NCBI GenBank assembly: GCA_013205085.1
Contig: JABMLH010000002.1
Location: 499,425-563,424, forward strand
DNA from: Microbacteriaceae bacterium VKM Ac-2854
Lineage (GTDB): Bacteria > Actinomycetota > Actinomycetes > Actinomycetales > Microbacteriaceae
Length of the DNA stretch: 64,000 nt
Reading direction: 5' to 3'
Positions 15,837 through 23,439 of the stretch are shown here, in pieces. Each line of letters opens with the position of its first letter. The stretch's first letter is position 1. Under the pieces are notes generated by a model that did not search any database, was not told the DNA's origin, and saw only the letters and a program-made list of their open reading frames with translations. The position numbers were made by a program, and so were the translations under genes.

Positions 15837-17618
15837 TCAGGACTCCAGGGCCTCGGAGAGCTCGAGCCAGCGCAGCTCGAGTTCGGCGGTCTCGTCCTCG
15901 GCGGCGCGGAGGCGCTCGTTCAGCGCGAGGAAGCCGTCGTAGTCGGCCTGATCGTGGGTCGCCATCTTCTCGTGGGTCTTCTTGACCTCCTGCTGCAGCT
16001 TGTGCAGGCGGCGATCGATGGCCGACACCTCTTTCTCGGCGGTGCGACGATCGGCGCCGGTGAGTCCGGGCGCAGCTGCGGTCGCCGACACCTCCGCGAC
16101 CGGCGCGCCGCGTTCGAGGGCGGCCCGCAGCGCGAGGTACTGCTCCACACCACCCGGCAGGTGCCGGAACGCGCCCTCCATCACGGCGTACTGCTGATCC
16201 GTGACGCGCTCCAACAGGTACCGGTCGTGCGAGACGACCAGCAGAGTGCCCGGCCAGGAGTCGAGGAGGTCCTCGATCGCGGCGAGCATGTCGGTGTCGA
16301 GGTCGTTGGTCGGCTCATCGAGGATGAGCACGTTCGGCTCGCTGAGCAGGATCAGCAGCAGCTGCAGCCGGCGGCGCTGGCCACCGGAAAGATCCTTCAC
16401 CGGAGTGGACAGCTGCGCGCTGGAGAAACCCAGCCGCTCCAGCAGCTGACCCGGCGAGAGCTCCTTGCCGCCGATCGTGTAGCTGGTGCGCTGCTGCGCG
16501 ATGATCACGCGGACCGGCTCGTGCTGCACCTCCGTCAGCTCGCGCAGCTGCTGATCGAGGATGGCGACGCGCACCGTGGTGCCGCGCTTCACCTTCCCGC
16601 TCGTCGGCTGCACCGTGCCGGCGACGAGGCCGAGCAGGGTCGACTTGCCCGCGCCGTTCACGCCGAGGATGCCGGTGCGCTCGCCCGGGGCGATCCGCCA
16701 CTCGATCTCGTTCAGCACCGTGCGATCGCCGTAGCGGACGGTGACGTCGAGCAGGTCGACGACGTCCTTGCCCAGGCGCGAGACGGCGAGCTGCGAGAGC
16801 TGCACCTTGTCGCGCACGGGCGGCTCGTCCTCGATCAGCTGGTTCGCCGCCTCGATTCGGAACTTCGGCTTCGCGGTCCGCGCCGGGGCACCGCGGCGCA
16901 ACCAGGCCAGCTCCTTCTTCATCAGGTTCTGGCGCTTGGCTTCCATCGTGTTCGCCATCCGGTCGCGCTCGACGCGCTGCAGGATGTACGCCGCGTAACC
17001 GCCCTCGAAGGGCTCGACGATGCGGTCGTGCACCTCCCAGGTGGCGGTGCAGATCTCGTCGAGGAACCACCGGTCGTGGGTCACGACGGCGAGCCCGCCG
17101 GAGTTCTGCGCCCAGCGGCGCTTGAGGTGCTCGGCGAGCCACGCGATGCCCTCGACGTCGAGGTGGTTCGTGGGCTCGTCGAGGAAGATGACGTCCCAGT
17201 CGCCGACCAACAGCTTGGCGAGCGCGACACGGCGGCGCTGGCCGCCGGAGAGGTCGCCGACGATGCCGTCCCACGGCACGTCGCGCAGGAGTCCGGCGAT
17301 GACGTCGCGGGTGCGCGCATCCCCCGCCCATTCGTGCTCCTGCATCCCGCCGACCACGGCCTGGGCGACGGTGAGTTCTTCGTCGACGGTGTCGGCCTGG
17401 TCGAGCATGCCGAGCGTGATGCCGCGGCGCTGGGTGACCCGGCCACCGTCGGGTTCGATCCGCTGGGCGAGCAGGCGCAGCAGGGTCGACTTACCGTCGC
17501 CGTTGCGGCCGACGATGCCGATGCGGTCGCCCTCCTCGATGCCGAGGGAGACGTCGTCGAAGATCACCCGCGTCGGGTATTCGAGACGGAGGGATTCAGC
17601 GCCGAGGAGATGTGCCAC
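15837..17618 (-). CDS. ABC-F family ATP-binding protein
   Basis: A soluble protein of 593 residues with two ABC cassettes and no membrane segments, as in the ribosome-associated ABC-F factors. Cassette 1 has Walker A GRNGDGKST, signature DLSGGQRRRVALAKLL and Walker B VIFLDEPTNHLD. Cassette 2 has GVNGAGKST, DLSGGQRRRLQLLLILL and VLILDEPTNDLD. The C-terminal 80 residues (QQEVKKTHEKMATHDQADYD) form a coiled coil like the Uup tail. The GTG start lies 8 bases after a TAGGCT box, so the mRNA is probably leaderless. A role in translation or DNA repair is inferred from the family; nothing points to antibiotic resistance. Confidence 0.92.
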   Translation of the reverse strand: MAHLLGAESLRLEYPTRVIFDDVSLGIEEGDRIGIVGRNGDGKSTLLRLLAQRIEPDGGRVTQRRGITLGMLDQADTVDEELTVAQAVVGGMQEHEWAGDARTRDVIAGLLRDVPWDGIVGDLSGGQRRRVALAKLLVGDWDVIFLDEPTNHLDVEGIAWLAEHLKRRWAQNSGGLAVVTHDRWFLDEICTATWEVHDRIVEPFEGGYAAYILQRVERDRMANTMEAKRQNLMKKELAWLRRGAPARTAKPKFRIEAANQLIEDEPPVRDKVQLSQLAVSRLGKDVVDLLDVTVRYGDRTVLNEIEWRIAPGERTGILGVNGAGKSTLLGLVAGTVQPTSGKVKRGTTVRVAILDQQLRELTEVQHEPVRVIIAQQRTSYTIGGKELSPGQLLERLGFSSAQLSTPVKDLSGGQRRRLQLLLILLSEPNVLILDEPTNDLDTDMLAAIEDLLDSWPGTLLVVSHDRYLLERVTDQQYAVMEGAFRHLPGGVEQYLALRAALERGAPVAEVSATAAAPGLTGADRRTAEKEVSAIDRRLHKLQQEVKKTHEKMATHDQADYDGFLALNERLRAAEDETAELELRWLELSEALES

Positions 17619-17626
17619 GAGGGTCC

Positions 17627-17632
17627 AGCCTA
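17627..17632 (-). promoter_or_regulatory. Leaderless -10 box of the ABC-F gene
   Basis: TAGGCT on the minus strand, eight bases before the GTG start. Confidence 0.5.
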
Positions 17633-17642
17633 CGTGCTCCCA

Positions 17643-17699
17643 CGAGATGCCTCTTTTGTACGCGACACGCCGCGAAAGGCGTACAGAAGAGGCATCTCG
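17643..17699. repeat. Family C palindrome, copy C1
   Basis: Arms CGAGATGCCTCTTTTGTACG... (17643-17663) and the mirror at 17679-17699 pair over 21 bases with one wobble. The loop side carries GTACGCGACACGCCG, a block present in all family C copies. It lies between the molybdoenzyme gene and the ABC-F gene, overlapping the region just upstream of the ABC-F -10 box. Confidence 0.9.
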
Positions 17700-17721
17700 C
17701 GGGGAGGGGTGGGGACGGCCC

Positions 17722-19299
17722 TCAGCCCACGGTCACGCGGCGCAGGTGCCAGCCGGTGGCGCCGTCGGGCGCGGGCGGCGCCTCGTCCGAGGTCTGCGTG
17801 TAGCCGGATTCGTCGGTCGCGCGGACCTGCACGATGTGGTCGCCCGCGGTCGCCTCCCACTGGTACATCCACTGCCGCCAGGAGTCGGTGGTCACCAGAT
17901 CGGGCAGCGTCGCCTCGTTCCAGGCGCCGCCGTCGATCTGCACCTCGACCTTCGCGATGCCGGTGTGCGGCGCCCAAGCGACGCCGGCCACCGTGATCGG
18001 CCCGGCGGTGAGCGGCTGGCCGTTGCCGAGCACGTCGATGCGCGATTCGGTCTTGATCGGGCCCTTCTCCGTCCAGCCGCGGGTCGACCAGTAGGCGACG
18101 TCGGCGGCGAAGGTGGTGACCTTCAACTCGGTGACCCACTTCGTCGCGGAGACGTAGCCGTACAGGCCCGGCACGACCAGCCGCGCCGGGAAGCCGTGCT
18201 CGACGGGCAGCGGCTCGCCGTTCATCCCGACCGCGACCAGGGCCGCGCGCTGCTCGTCCTGCAGCACCTCCAGCGGGCTGGACGCGGTGAAGCCGTCGAT
18301 GCTGCGCGAGAGCACCATGTCGGCACCGGCGGTGGGCTTGGCGCGCGCCAGCAGCTCGCGGATCGGGTAGCCCAGCCAGAGGGCGTTGCCGATCAGGTCG
18401 CCGCCCACGGTGTTCGAGACGCAGGAGAGCGTGACCAGGTGCTCCTCGAGAGGGAGGGCGAGCAGCTCGTCCCAGGTGATGGTCACCTCCTGCTCGACCA
18501 TTCCGTAGATGCGCAGGCTCCAGTCGGCGGGCTCGACCGCGGGCACCTGCAGCGCGGTGTCGATGCGGTAGAAGTCGGCGTTCGGGGTGACGAAGGAGGA
18601 GATGCCCTCGACGGTGTCGAGGGTGCCGGATGGCGGCACCGGCGCGGCGGCGCTGGCGGCGGCCGGCAGGGTGATCGCGTCGCGGACGGCGGTGACGGCG
18701 GAGGCGGCGGCCGTCGCCATCCGCGAGCCGATACCGACCACAACGGCGGCGGCGGCGTAGAAACCGGCCATCCGCAGGAAGCTTCGGCGGGAGGCGGCGT
18801 CCTCCGCCGCGGGCGCCGCCCGCCAGGCCTTCAGCTTCAGCATCGGCTGGCGCAGCACGATCACCCCGACGAGCATGCCGACGACGGTGGGGATCGCGTC
18901 GTAGCCGGTCGCGTCCGGGCGGGTCACGACGCAGAGCGCGGCGATGCCGGAGACCACGGCGAGAACAACGATGCCCCACGGCGGCCGGAGGTAGTCGAGG
19001 ATCCCCGCGACCGCGGCGAGGACGGCGACCAGCACGGCGAGGGAGGCGATCAACACGATCTTGTCGGCCGTACCGAACAGCTCGATGATCAGGTCTTTGA
19101 AGCCAGGCGGGACGATGTCGATGATGAAGCCACCGACGGCGATCAGTGGGCTCGAGCCCGCACCGACGAAGACGGCCGCGAACTCCGCCATCGCCAGGGT
19201 CGCTGCGGCGGCGAGCACCCCGACCAACGCGGGCCAGAGCAGAGAGCGGCGGGTCACCGGAGGGGTGGCGGTGCGTGGTGCGTCACGCGTGGCGGTCAT
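17722..19299 (-). CDS. Membrane-anchored molybdopterin-dependent oxidoreductase (sulfite oxidase-like)
   Basis: A 525-residue protein in two parts. The first 200 residues hold about five membrane segments and the sequence ASRRSFLRMAGFYAAAAVVVG, which looks like an internal Tat-type signal ahead of the catalytic part. From about residue 230 it is a sulfite-oxidase-fold molybdenum cofactor domain (DFYRIDTALQVP, GFPARLVVPGLYGYVSATKW) with the probable Mo-ligand Cys in LSCVSN (about 293), followed by a C-terminal Mo-co dimerisation domain of immunoglobulin type. Its substrate is unknown. The ATG follows a TACGAT box by six bases. Confidence 0.88.
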   Translation of the reverse strand: MTATRDAPRTATPPVTRRSLLWPALVGVLAAAATLAMAEFAAVFVGAGSSPLIAVGGFIIDIVPPGFKDLIIELFGTADKIVLIASLAVLVAVLAAVAGILDYLRPPWGIVVLAVVSGIAALCVVTRPDATGYDAIPTVVGMLVGVIVLRQPMLKLKAWRAAPAAEDAASRRSFLRMAGFYAAAAVVVGIGSRMATAAASAVTAVRDAITLPAAASAAAPVPPSGTLDTVEGISSFVTPNADFYRIDTALQVPAVEPADWSLRIYGMVEQEVTITWDELLALPLEEHLVTLSCVSNTVGGDLIGNALWLGYPIRELLARAKPTAGADMVLSRSIDGFTASSPLEVLQDEQRAALVAVGMNGEPLPVEHGFPARLVVPGLYGYVSATKWVTELKVTTFAADVAYWSTRGWTEKGPIKTESRIDVLGNGQPLTAGPITVAGVAWAPHTGIAKVEVQIDGGAWNEATLPDLVTTDSWRQWMYQWEATAGDHIVQVRATDESGYTQTSDEAPPAPDGATGWHLRRVTVG

Positions 19300-19305
19300 G
19301 TCGGC

Positions 19306-19311
19306 ATCGTA
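19306..19311 (-). promoter_or_regulatory. Leaderless -10 box of the molybdoenzyme gene
   Basis: TACGAT on the minus strand, exactly six bases before the ATG. Confidence 0.6.
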
Positions 19312-19438
19312 ACCCCGGCGGATCGGTGCGGGCCGTGGGTGCGCGGCGCGATAGCTGCCGTAACCACGCAGGAGAGCGGGCGGGAGCGCTCATCGTGCCG
19401 GCCGATCCGTCTGGTGCGTGGGTAGTGTCGCCCCTCCC

Positions 19439-19815
19439 GCCCTGCGAACGAACGCAACCACCTCCGCGCGAGCGTAACCGGCGAAAAGCGTTCCAGCTTT
19501 TCGTCGTACGCGAACGCAACCGGCTCTCCGAATCCGTCACCGTCGCAACGCCGACCGCCCACTCGCCCTGCGATCGAACGCAACCACCTCCGCGCGAGCG
19601 TAACCGGCGAAAAGCGTTCCAGCTTTTCGTCGTACGCGAACGCAACCGGCTCTCCGAATCCGTCACCGTCGCAACGCCGACCGCCGGCTCGCCCAGCGAA
19701 CGAACGCAACCACCTCCGCGCGAGCGTAACCGGCGAAAAGCGTTCCAGCTTTTCGTCGTACGCGAACGCAACCGGCTCTCCGAATCCGTCGCCGTCGAGA
19801 CGCCGACCGCCGGCT
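19439..19815. repeat. 126-bp tandem repeat, three copies, with internal hairpins
   Basis: The block AACGCAACCACCTCCGCGCG recurs at 19451, 19577 and 19703, so the period is exactly 126 bases; copies differ at only a few positions. Each has a perfect hairpin CGAAAAGC-GTTCCA-GCTTTTCG and three related sub-blocks (AACGCAACC, AGCGTAACCGG, AACGCAACCGG). Because 126 is a multiple of three, frames stay open across it, but no start site or coding bias supports a protein. It lies within the 539-bp gap between ispE and the next promoter; outside the repeat I see nothing in that gap. Confidence 0.95.
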
Positions 19816-19850
19816 TGTCGACGAGGAACGAGGAGACAAGCCCAACAAGC

Positions 19851-20786
19851 TCAGTCGGAGACGACCCTCGCGCCGTGCACGGGACCCGTTGCGCGCATGA
19901 CCGTGTGCCGGGCCGAGGTGAGCGCGATCTGCAGGTCGATCGCGGCGTCCGCATCCGCGGCGAGGAAGGCGACGGTGGGGCCGGAGCCGGAGATGAGGCC
20001 GCCGAGCGCGCCGTTCTTCTCGCCCAGCTCGATCACCTGCGAGAGCTGCGGCGCGAGGTGCAACGCGGCGGCCTGCAGGTCGTTGTGCATCGCATCCGCC
20101 AGCATCGCCGGGTCGCCGGCGCGCAGGGCCTGCAGCACGTTCAGGTCCACGCTCGGCGTCAGCTCGATCGGGCGGAAGTCGTGCACGTGCCGCTCGCGGT
20201 GCCGGTCCAACTCGCGGTACACCTCGGGCGTCGACATCCCGAAGTCGGCGAACACGAGCACCCACTCGAACTGTCCCTTGGCGAGGGCGGGGCTGAGCTC
20301 GTCGCCACGCCCGACGCCGATGGCGGTGCCACCGGTGAAGGAGAACGGAACGTCGGCGCCGAGGGTGGCGGCGATGGCGAGCAGTTGTTCGCGCGGGCAG
20401 TCCGTGCGCCAGAGGGTGTCGCAGGCGAGCAGGGTGGCCGCGGCGTCCGCGGATCCGCCGCCCATTCCGCCGGCGATCGGCACGTTCTTCTCGATCGAGA
20501 GCCGGACGCCGCCGCGGTATCCGGTCGCCTTGGCGAGGGCGCGTGCCGCGCGGATGGCGAGGTTGGACCCGTCGGTGGCGAGTTCGGAGGTGTCGATGGA
20601 GCCGGAGAACGAGACGGAGAAGTCGGGCGCATGGCTCGCCCGCACGTCTTCGTACAGCGAGAGCGATTGGAAGGCCGTGGCCAGATCGTGGTAGCCGTCC
20701 TCGCGGACGGCCCCGACTTTGAGGAAGACATTGATCTTGCCGGGCGCCCGCGTGTGCACGATGGTCGTCGGTGCACGCGAGCTCAT
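19851..20786 (-). CDS. ispE: 4-diphosphocytidyl-2-C-methyl-D-erythritol kinase
   Basis: It phosphorylates CDP-methylerythritol in the non-mevalonate isoprenoid pathway. The 311-residue GHMP kinase begins with [13 protein letters not shown] and has the ATP loop [19 protein letters not shown]; the C-terminal GHMP motif is [18 protein letters not shown]. The ATG lies seven bases after a TAGTTT box, so the gene can be transcribed leaderless, in addition to read-through from rsmA only 10 bases upstream. The metG, tatD, rsmA, ispE order is common in actinobacteria. Confidence 0.96.
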   Translation of the reverse strand: MSSRAPTTIVHTRAPGKINVFLKVGAVREDGYHDLATAFQSLSLYEDVRASHAPDFSVSFSGSIDTSELATDGSNLAIRAARALAKATGYRGGVRLSIEKNVPIAGGMGGGSADAAATLLACDTLWRTDCPREQLLAIAATLGADVPFSFTGGTAIGVGRGDELSPALAKGQFEWVLVFADFGMSTPEVYRELDRHRERHVHDFRPIELTPSVDLNVLQALRAGDPAMLADAMHNDLQAAALHLAPQLSQVIELGEKNGALGGLISGSGPTVAFLAADADAAIDLQIALTSARHTVMRATGPVHGARVVSD

Positions 20787-20793
20787 GTGATCC

Positions 20794-20799
20794 AAACTA
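20794..20799 (-). promoter_or_regulatory. Leaderless -10 box of ispE
   Basis: TAGTTT on the minus strand, seven bases before the ATG; its first three bases are also the TAG stop codon of rsmA. Confidence 0.5.
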
Positions 20800-21717
20800 C
20801 AGGCTGTCGTCCAGCCCCTCGGCCACCGCGGCGCCACGCTCGGGCACCCGCTCGGCGGGCAGTCGCCGACCGATCGCGACGAACTCGTCGACGCCCAGTT
20901 CCTCGCCTCGCGCGGTCTGCGCGACCCCCGCCGCCTCCAGCGCGGTGATCGCCGCAGCGCTGTCGCCGAAGAGGCTCGAGAGCGACTGCCGCAGCATCTT
21001 GCGACGCTGCTGGAACGCCGCATCCACCACCGCGAAGGTGGCCCGGCGCAGGCCCTCGTCGCCCGGCTCGGTGTGTCGTTCGAAGGCGACGAGGACGCTG
21101 TCGACGTTGGGCACCGGCCAGAACACCTGCCGCGAGACCTGCCCGGCCGTGCTCCAGGCGCCGTACCAGGCGGCCTTCACCGAGGGGCTGCCGTAGACCT
21201 TCGAGCGCGGTTCGGCCGCGAGGCGGTGACCCACCTCGGCCTGCACCATCACCACCCCCGAGCGGATGCTCGCGAAGTGTTCCAGGAAGTGCAGCAGCAC
21301 CGGCACCGAGATGTTGTACGGCAGGTTGGCGACCAGGCGCACCGGCTCCCCCGGCAGCTCCCGCACGCGCATCGCGTCCTGGTGCACCACGGTGAGGGTC
21401 GCGTCCGGAGCCATCAGCTCGACGGTCTTGGGGAGCTGCTCGGCGAGTCGGCCGTCGATCTCGACGGCGACCACTGCGGCCCCGGCCTCGAGGATTCCCA
21501 GGGTGAGCGACCCCAGCCCCGGTCCGATCTCGACCACGGTCTCCCCCGGCTGCACCTGGGCGACCTTGACGATCCGGCGCACCGTGTTGGCATCGTGCAC
21601 GAAGTTCTGGCCGAGCTTCTTCGTCGGCGTGACGTCGAGCAGTTCGGCGAGGTCGCGGATCTCCGCCGGCCCGAGCAGCTTCGCGCCGGTCGCGGGCTCG
21701 GCGTGCTTGCCGGTCAT
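20797..21717 (-). CDS. rsmA: 16S rRNA (A1518/A1519) dimethyltransferase
   Basis: RsmA (KsgA) dimethylates two adjacent adenosines near the 3' end of 16S rRNA. The 306 residues contain [10 protein letters not shown], the SAM-binding [15 protein letters not shown] and the catalytic NLPYN motif ([16 protein letters not shown]). The ATG overlaps the tatD stop codon by four bases (ATGA), so it is translationally coupled to tatD. AGGAG-type sites are not obvious, consistent with coupling. Confidence 0.96.
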   Translation of the reverse strand: MTGKHAEPATGAKLLGPAEIRDLAELLDVTPTKKLGQNFVHDANTVRRIVKVAQVQPGETVVEIGPGLGSLTLGILEAGAAVVAVEIDGRLAEQLPKTVELMAPDATLTVVHQDAMRVRELPGEPVRLVANLPYNISVPVLLHFLEHFASIRSGVVMVQAEVGHRLAAEPRSKVYGSPSVKAAWYGAWSTAGQVSRQVFWPVPNVDSVLVAFERHTEPGDEGLRRATFAVVDAAFQQRRKMLRQSLSSLFGDSAAAITALEAAGVAQTARGEELGVDEFVAIGRRLPAERVPERGAAVAEGLDDSL

Positions 21718-22661
21718 GCCAACTGCCCGACGGGTTCGGCCGGCGCCGCGCCGACGTCGCCACCCCAGTCGCCGTACACCGACTCCGAGTTGGAGGCGAT
21801 GGTCGCGGCGAGGTGGCCGACGTCGGTCTCGAGGTACTCCGCCATCGCGCGCAGGGTGTGCGGGATCAGGTACGGCGCGTTCGGTCGGCCGCGCAGCGGC
21901 ATCGGGGTGAGGAAAGGGGCATCGGTCTCGACGAGGATGAGGTGACGCGGAGTCACCCGCAACGCCTCGCGCAGGTTCTCGGCGTTCTTGAACGTGACGT
22001 TGCCGGCGAAGGAGAGGTACCAGCCCTCGTCGGCACACATCCGCGCCATCTCGGCGTCGCCGGAGAAGCAGTGGAACACGGTGCGCTCGGGGGCGCCGAC
22101 ACGGCGGATCGTGTCCATGACCTCGCGGTGTGCGTCGCGATCGTGGATCTGCAGCGCGATGTCGTTCTCCTTGGCGATCGCGATGTGCGCCTCGAAGCTG
22201 CGGAACTGGGCGGCGTGGCCGCTGGCTCCGGTACGGAAGAAGTCGAGGCCCGTCTCGCCGACCGCCCGCACCCGGGGCTGCGTCGCGAGCTCGGCGATCG
22301 CCGCGAGGGCGTCATCGAGTTCGCCCTTCGCCGCCAACTCGGGAGCCTCGTTGGGATGCAGGGCAACGGCCGCGAGCATCCGCGGCTCGGAGGCCGCCAT
22401 GTCGGCCGACCAGCGGCTGGTCGCCACGTCGGTGCCGACCTGCACCACACCGCGGACCCCGACGGTGGAGGCGCGGTCGAGCTGCTCGCGGTAGTCGAGC
22501 GGATCCTCGCCGTCGGCGATTCGGTGTCCTGAGCCTGTCGAAGGGTCGAGGTGCGTGTGGTTGTCGTAAACCGGAACCACGAGCGGCTCCGGCAGCGGCG
22601 GATACGACAGGTCGCGGCCGGATGTGTTCTCTCGGGCGCGGACGTGCTGGCTGTCGGTCAT
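21714..22661 (-). CDS. tatD: TatD-family metal-dependent hydrolase (DNase)
   Basis: A TIM-barrel hydrolase of the TatD family, several members of which are 3'-5' nucleases. The 315 residues carry the metal ligands in DNHTHLD, VGETGLDFF, IHDRD, FHCFSG and ETDAPFL. The ATG follows a TACCCT box by seven bases. Between the first metal motif and the barrel there is an insert, DPSTGSGHRIADGED, encoded by a repeat-like DNA element (22528-22545). It is the first gene of the tatD, rsmA, ispE operon. The start of its usual partner metG lies beyond a small Tat-protein gene on the other strand. Confidence 0.94.
   Translation of the reverse strand: MTDSQHVRARENTSGRDLSYPPLPEPLVVPVYDNHTHLDPSTGSGHRIADGEDPLDYREQLDRASTVGVRGVVQVGTDVATSRWSADMAASEPRMLAAVALHPNEAPELAAKGELDDALAAIAELATQPRVRAVGETGLDFFRTGASGHAAQFRSFEAHIAIAKENDIALQIHDRDAHREVMDTIRRVGAPERTVFHCFSGDAEMARMCADEGWYLSFAGNVTFKNAENLREALRVTPRHLILVETDAPFLTPMPLRGRPNAPYLIPHTLRAMAEYLETDVGHLAATIASNSESVYGDWGGDVGAAPAEPVGQLA
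22528..22545 (+). repeat. Repeat-like element inside tatD
   Basis: CCTGAGCCTGTCGAAGGG, which I recall as a short dispersed motif in many actinobacterial and other genomes (memory only), lies inside the tatD frame and encodes the Ser-Thr-Gly-Ser-Gly insert. Only one copy occurs in this window; GAGCCTGTC alone recurs near 39769. Confidence 0.4.
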
Positions 22662-22668
22662 GGCATCC

Positions 22669-22674
22669 AGGGTA
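22669..22674 (-). promoter_or_regulatory. Leaderless -10 box of tatD
   Basis: TACCCT on the minus strand, seven bases before the ATG. Confidence 0.5.
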
Positions 22675-22896
22675 TCGGGCGGCACCGACAGCGAGCGGAT
22701 CGGCGGGGCGCGCCCCGAACGAGGGCCGGCCGGCGCGACAGCGACTTTCACGCCGCACGCACCAGCGAACGTTTCGCGCCAGAGAGTACGAACGGATGCG
22801 ACCGGATCGGCCCCGGATCCCTGCGCCGCCCGGCCCGGCTGCTGAGCTTCTCGCCGAACGCACGACCACGAACCGAACCGTCGGAAGGGCAGCACG

Positions 22897-23355
22897 ATGA
22901 CAACACCACACCTCCCCCAGACCGCACCGGACGGCGCACTGCGCCGACGCACTTTCACCCGCGGGGCAGCCTGGACGATCCCGGCCGTCGCCGTCGTCGG
23001 GGCGGCGCCGAGCGCCTCCGCCAGCGAGCCGCCCGTCTACGCCTACGATTTCGCGGGCATCTCGGCGACGGGCGCACCGGGGCAGACCCTGACGTGCGAG
23101 GAAGGTCCCGGCGCGCGCATCCGCACCGCCGGCACCGGCGAGCCCGTCGTCGGCCAGCGGGTGCACGTCTCCTACGTCGAGGGGCCCTTCACCCTGCTGG
23201 ACAGCGACGCGATCACGGACGCGACCGGGGCGGCCCGCGTCAGGGTGCGCTTCGACGACGACGCCGCCGTCCCGACGCTGGGCGCCGTGATCGCGAGCTG
23301 GACCGGCCTCGACGGAAACAGCTACGAGGCGATCGTCGACGTCAGCACGGCGTAG
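22897..23355 (+). CDS. Tat-exported small protein with Ig-like fold
   Basis: A 152-residue protein. The N-terminus RRRTFTRGAAWTIPAVAVVG followed by APSASAS is a twin-arginine signal with a likely cleavage after about residue 42. The mature part (about 110 residues) is beta-rich, with alternating segments such as QRVHVSYVEGPFTLLD and GAARVRVRFDD that suggest a bacterial Ig-like domain. The function is unknown. The signal closely resembles that of the gene at 39935, although the mature parts differ. It is on the opposite strand between tatD and metG and breaks that otherwise conserved cluster. Confidence 0.8.
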   Translation: MTTPHLPQTAPDGALRRRTFTRGAAWTIPAVAVVGAAPSASASEPPVYAYDFAGISATGAPGQTLTCEEGPGARIRTAGTGEPVVGQRVHVSYVEGPFTLLDSDAITDATGAARVRVRFDDDAAVPTLGAVIASWTGLDGNSYEAIVDVSTA

Positions 23356-23359
23356 CGCG

Positions 23360-23429
23360 CACGAGCGGCGGTTGAGAAGCGGTCGCGAACGGGATACCGC
23401 TCGCGACCCGCTCTCAACCGCCGCTCGTG
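23360..23429. repeat. Inverted repeat between convergent Tat-protein gene and metG
   Basis: A perfect 18-bp outer stem (CACGAGCGGCGGTTGAGA, 23360-23377, with 23412-23429) continues into TCGCGA and AGCGG pairing inside, so almost the whole 70 bases can fold. It sits five bases past one stop codon and eleven from the other, as expected for a bidirectional terminator. No second copy is in the window. Confidence 0.85.
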
Positions 23430-23439
23430 TCGGTTCGCC

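Noticed and set aside
15837-17618. Antibiotic-resistance ABC-F protein
   Set aside because: The linker and Uup-like C-terminal coiled coil fit general housekeeping ABC-F proteins, and no resistance-type leader peptide is visible upstream.
19439-19815. CRISPR array
   Set aside because: The units are 126 bases and nearly identical throughout, with no variable spacers and no cas genes.
19283-19954. A possible repeat protein encoded by the 126-bp tandem repeat
   Set aside because: The repeated peptide exists only because the period is a multiple of three; no ribosome-binding site or codon bias supports translation and the frame overlaps ispE.
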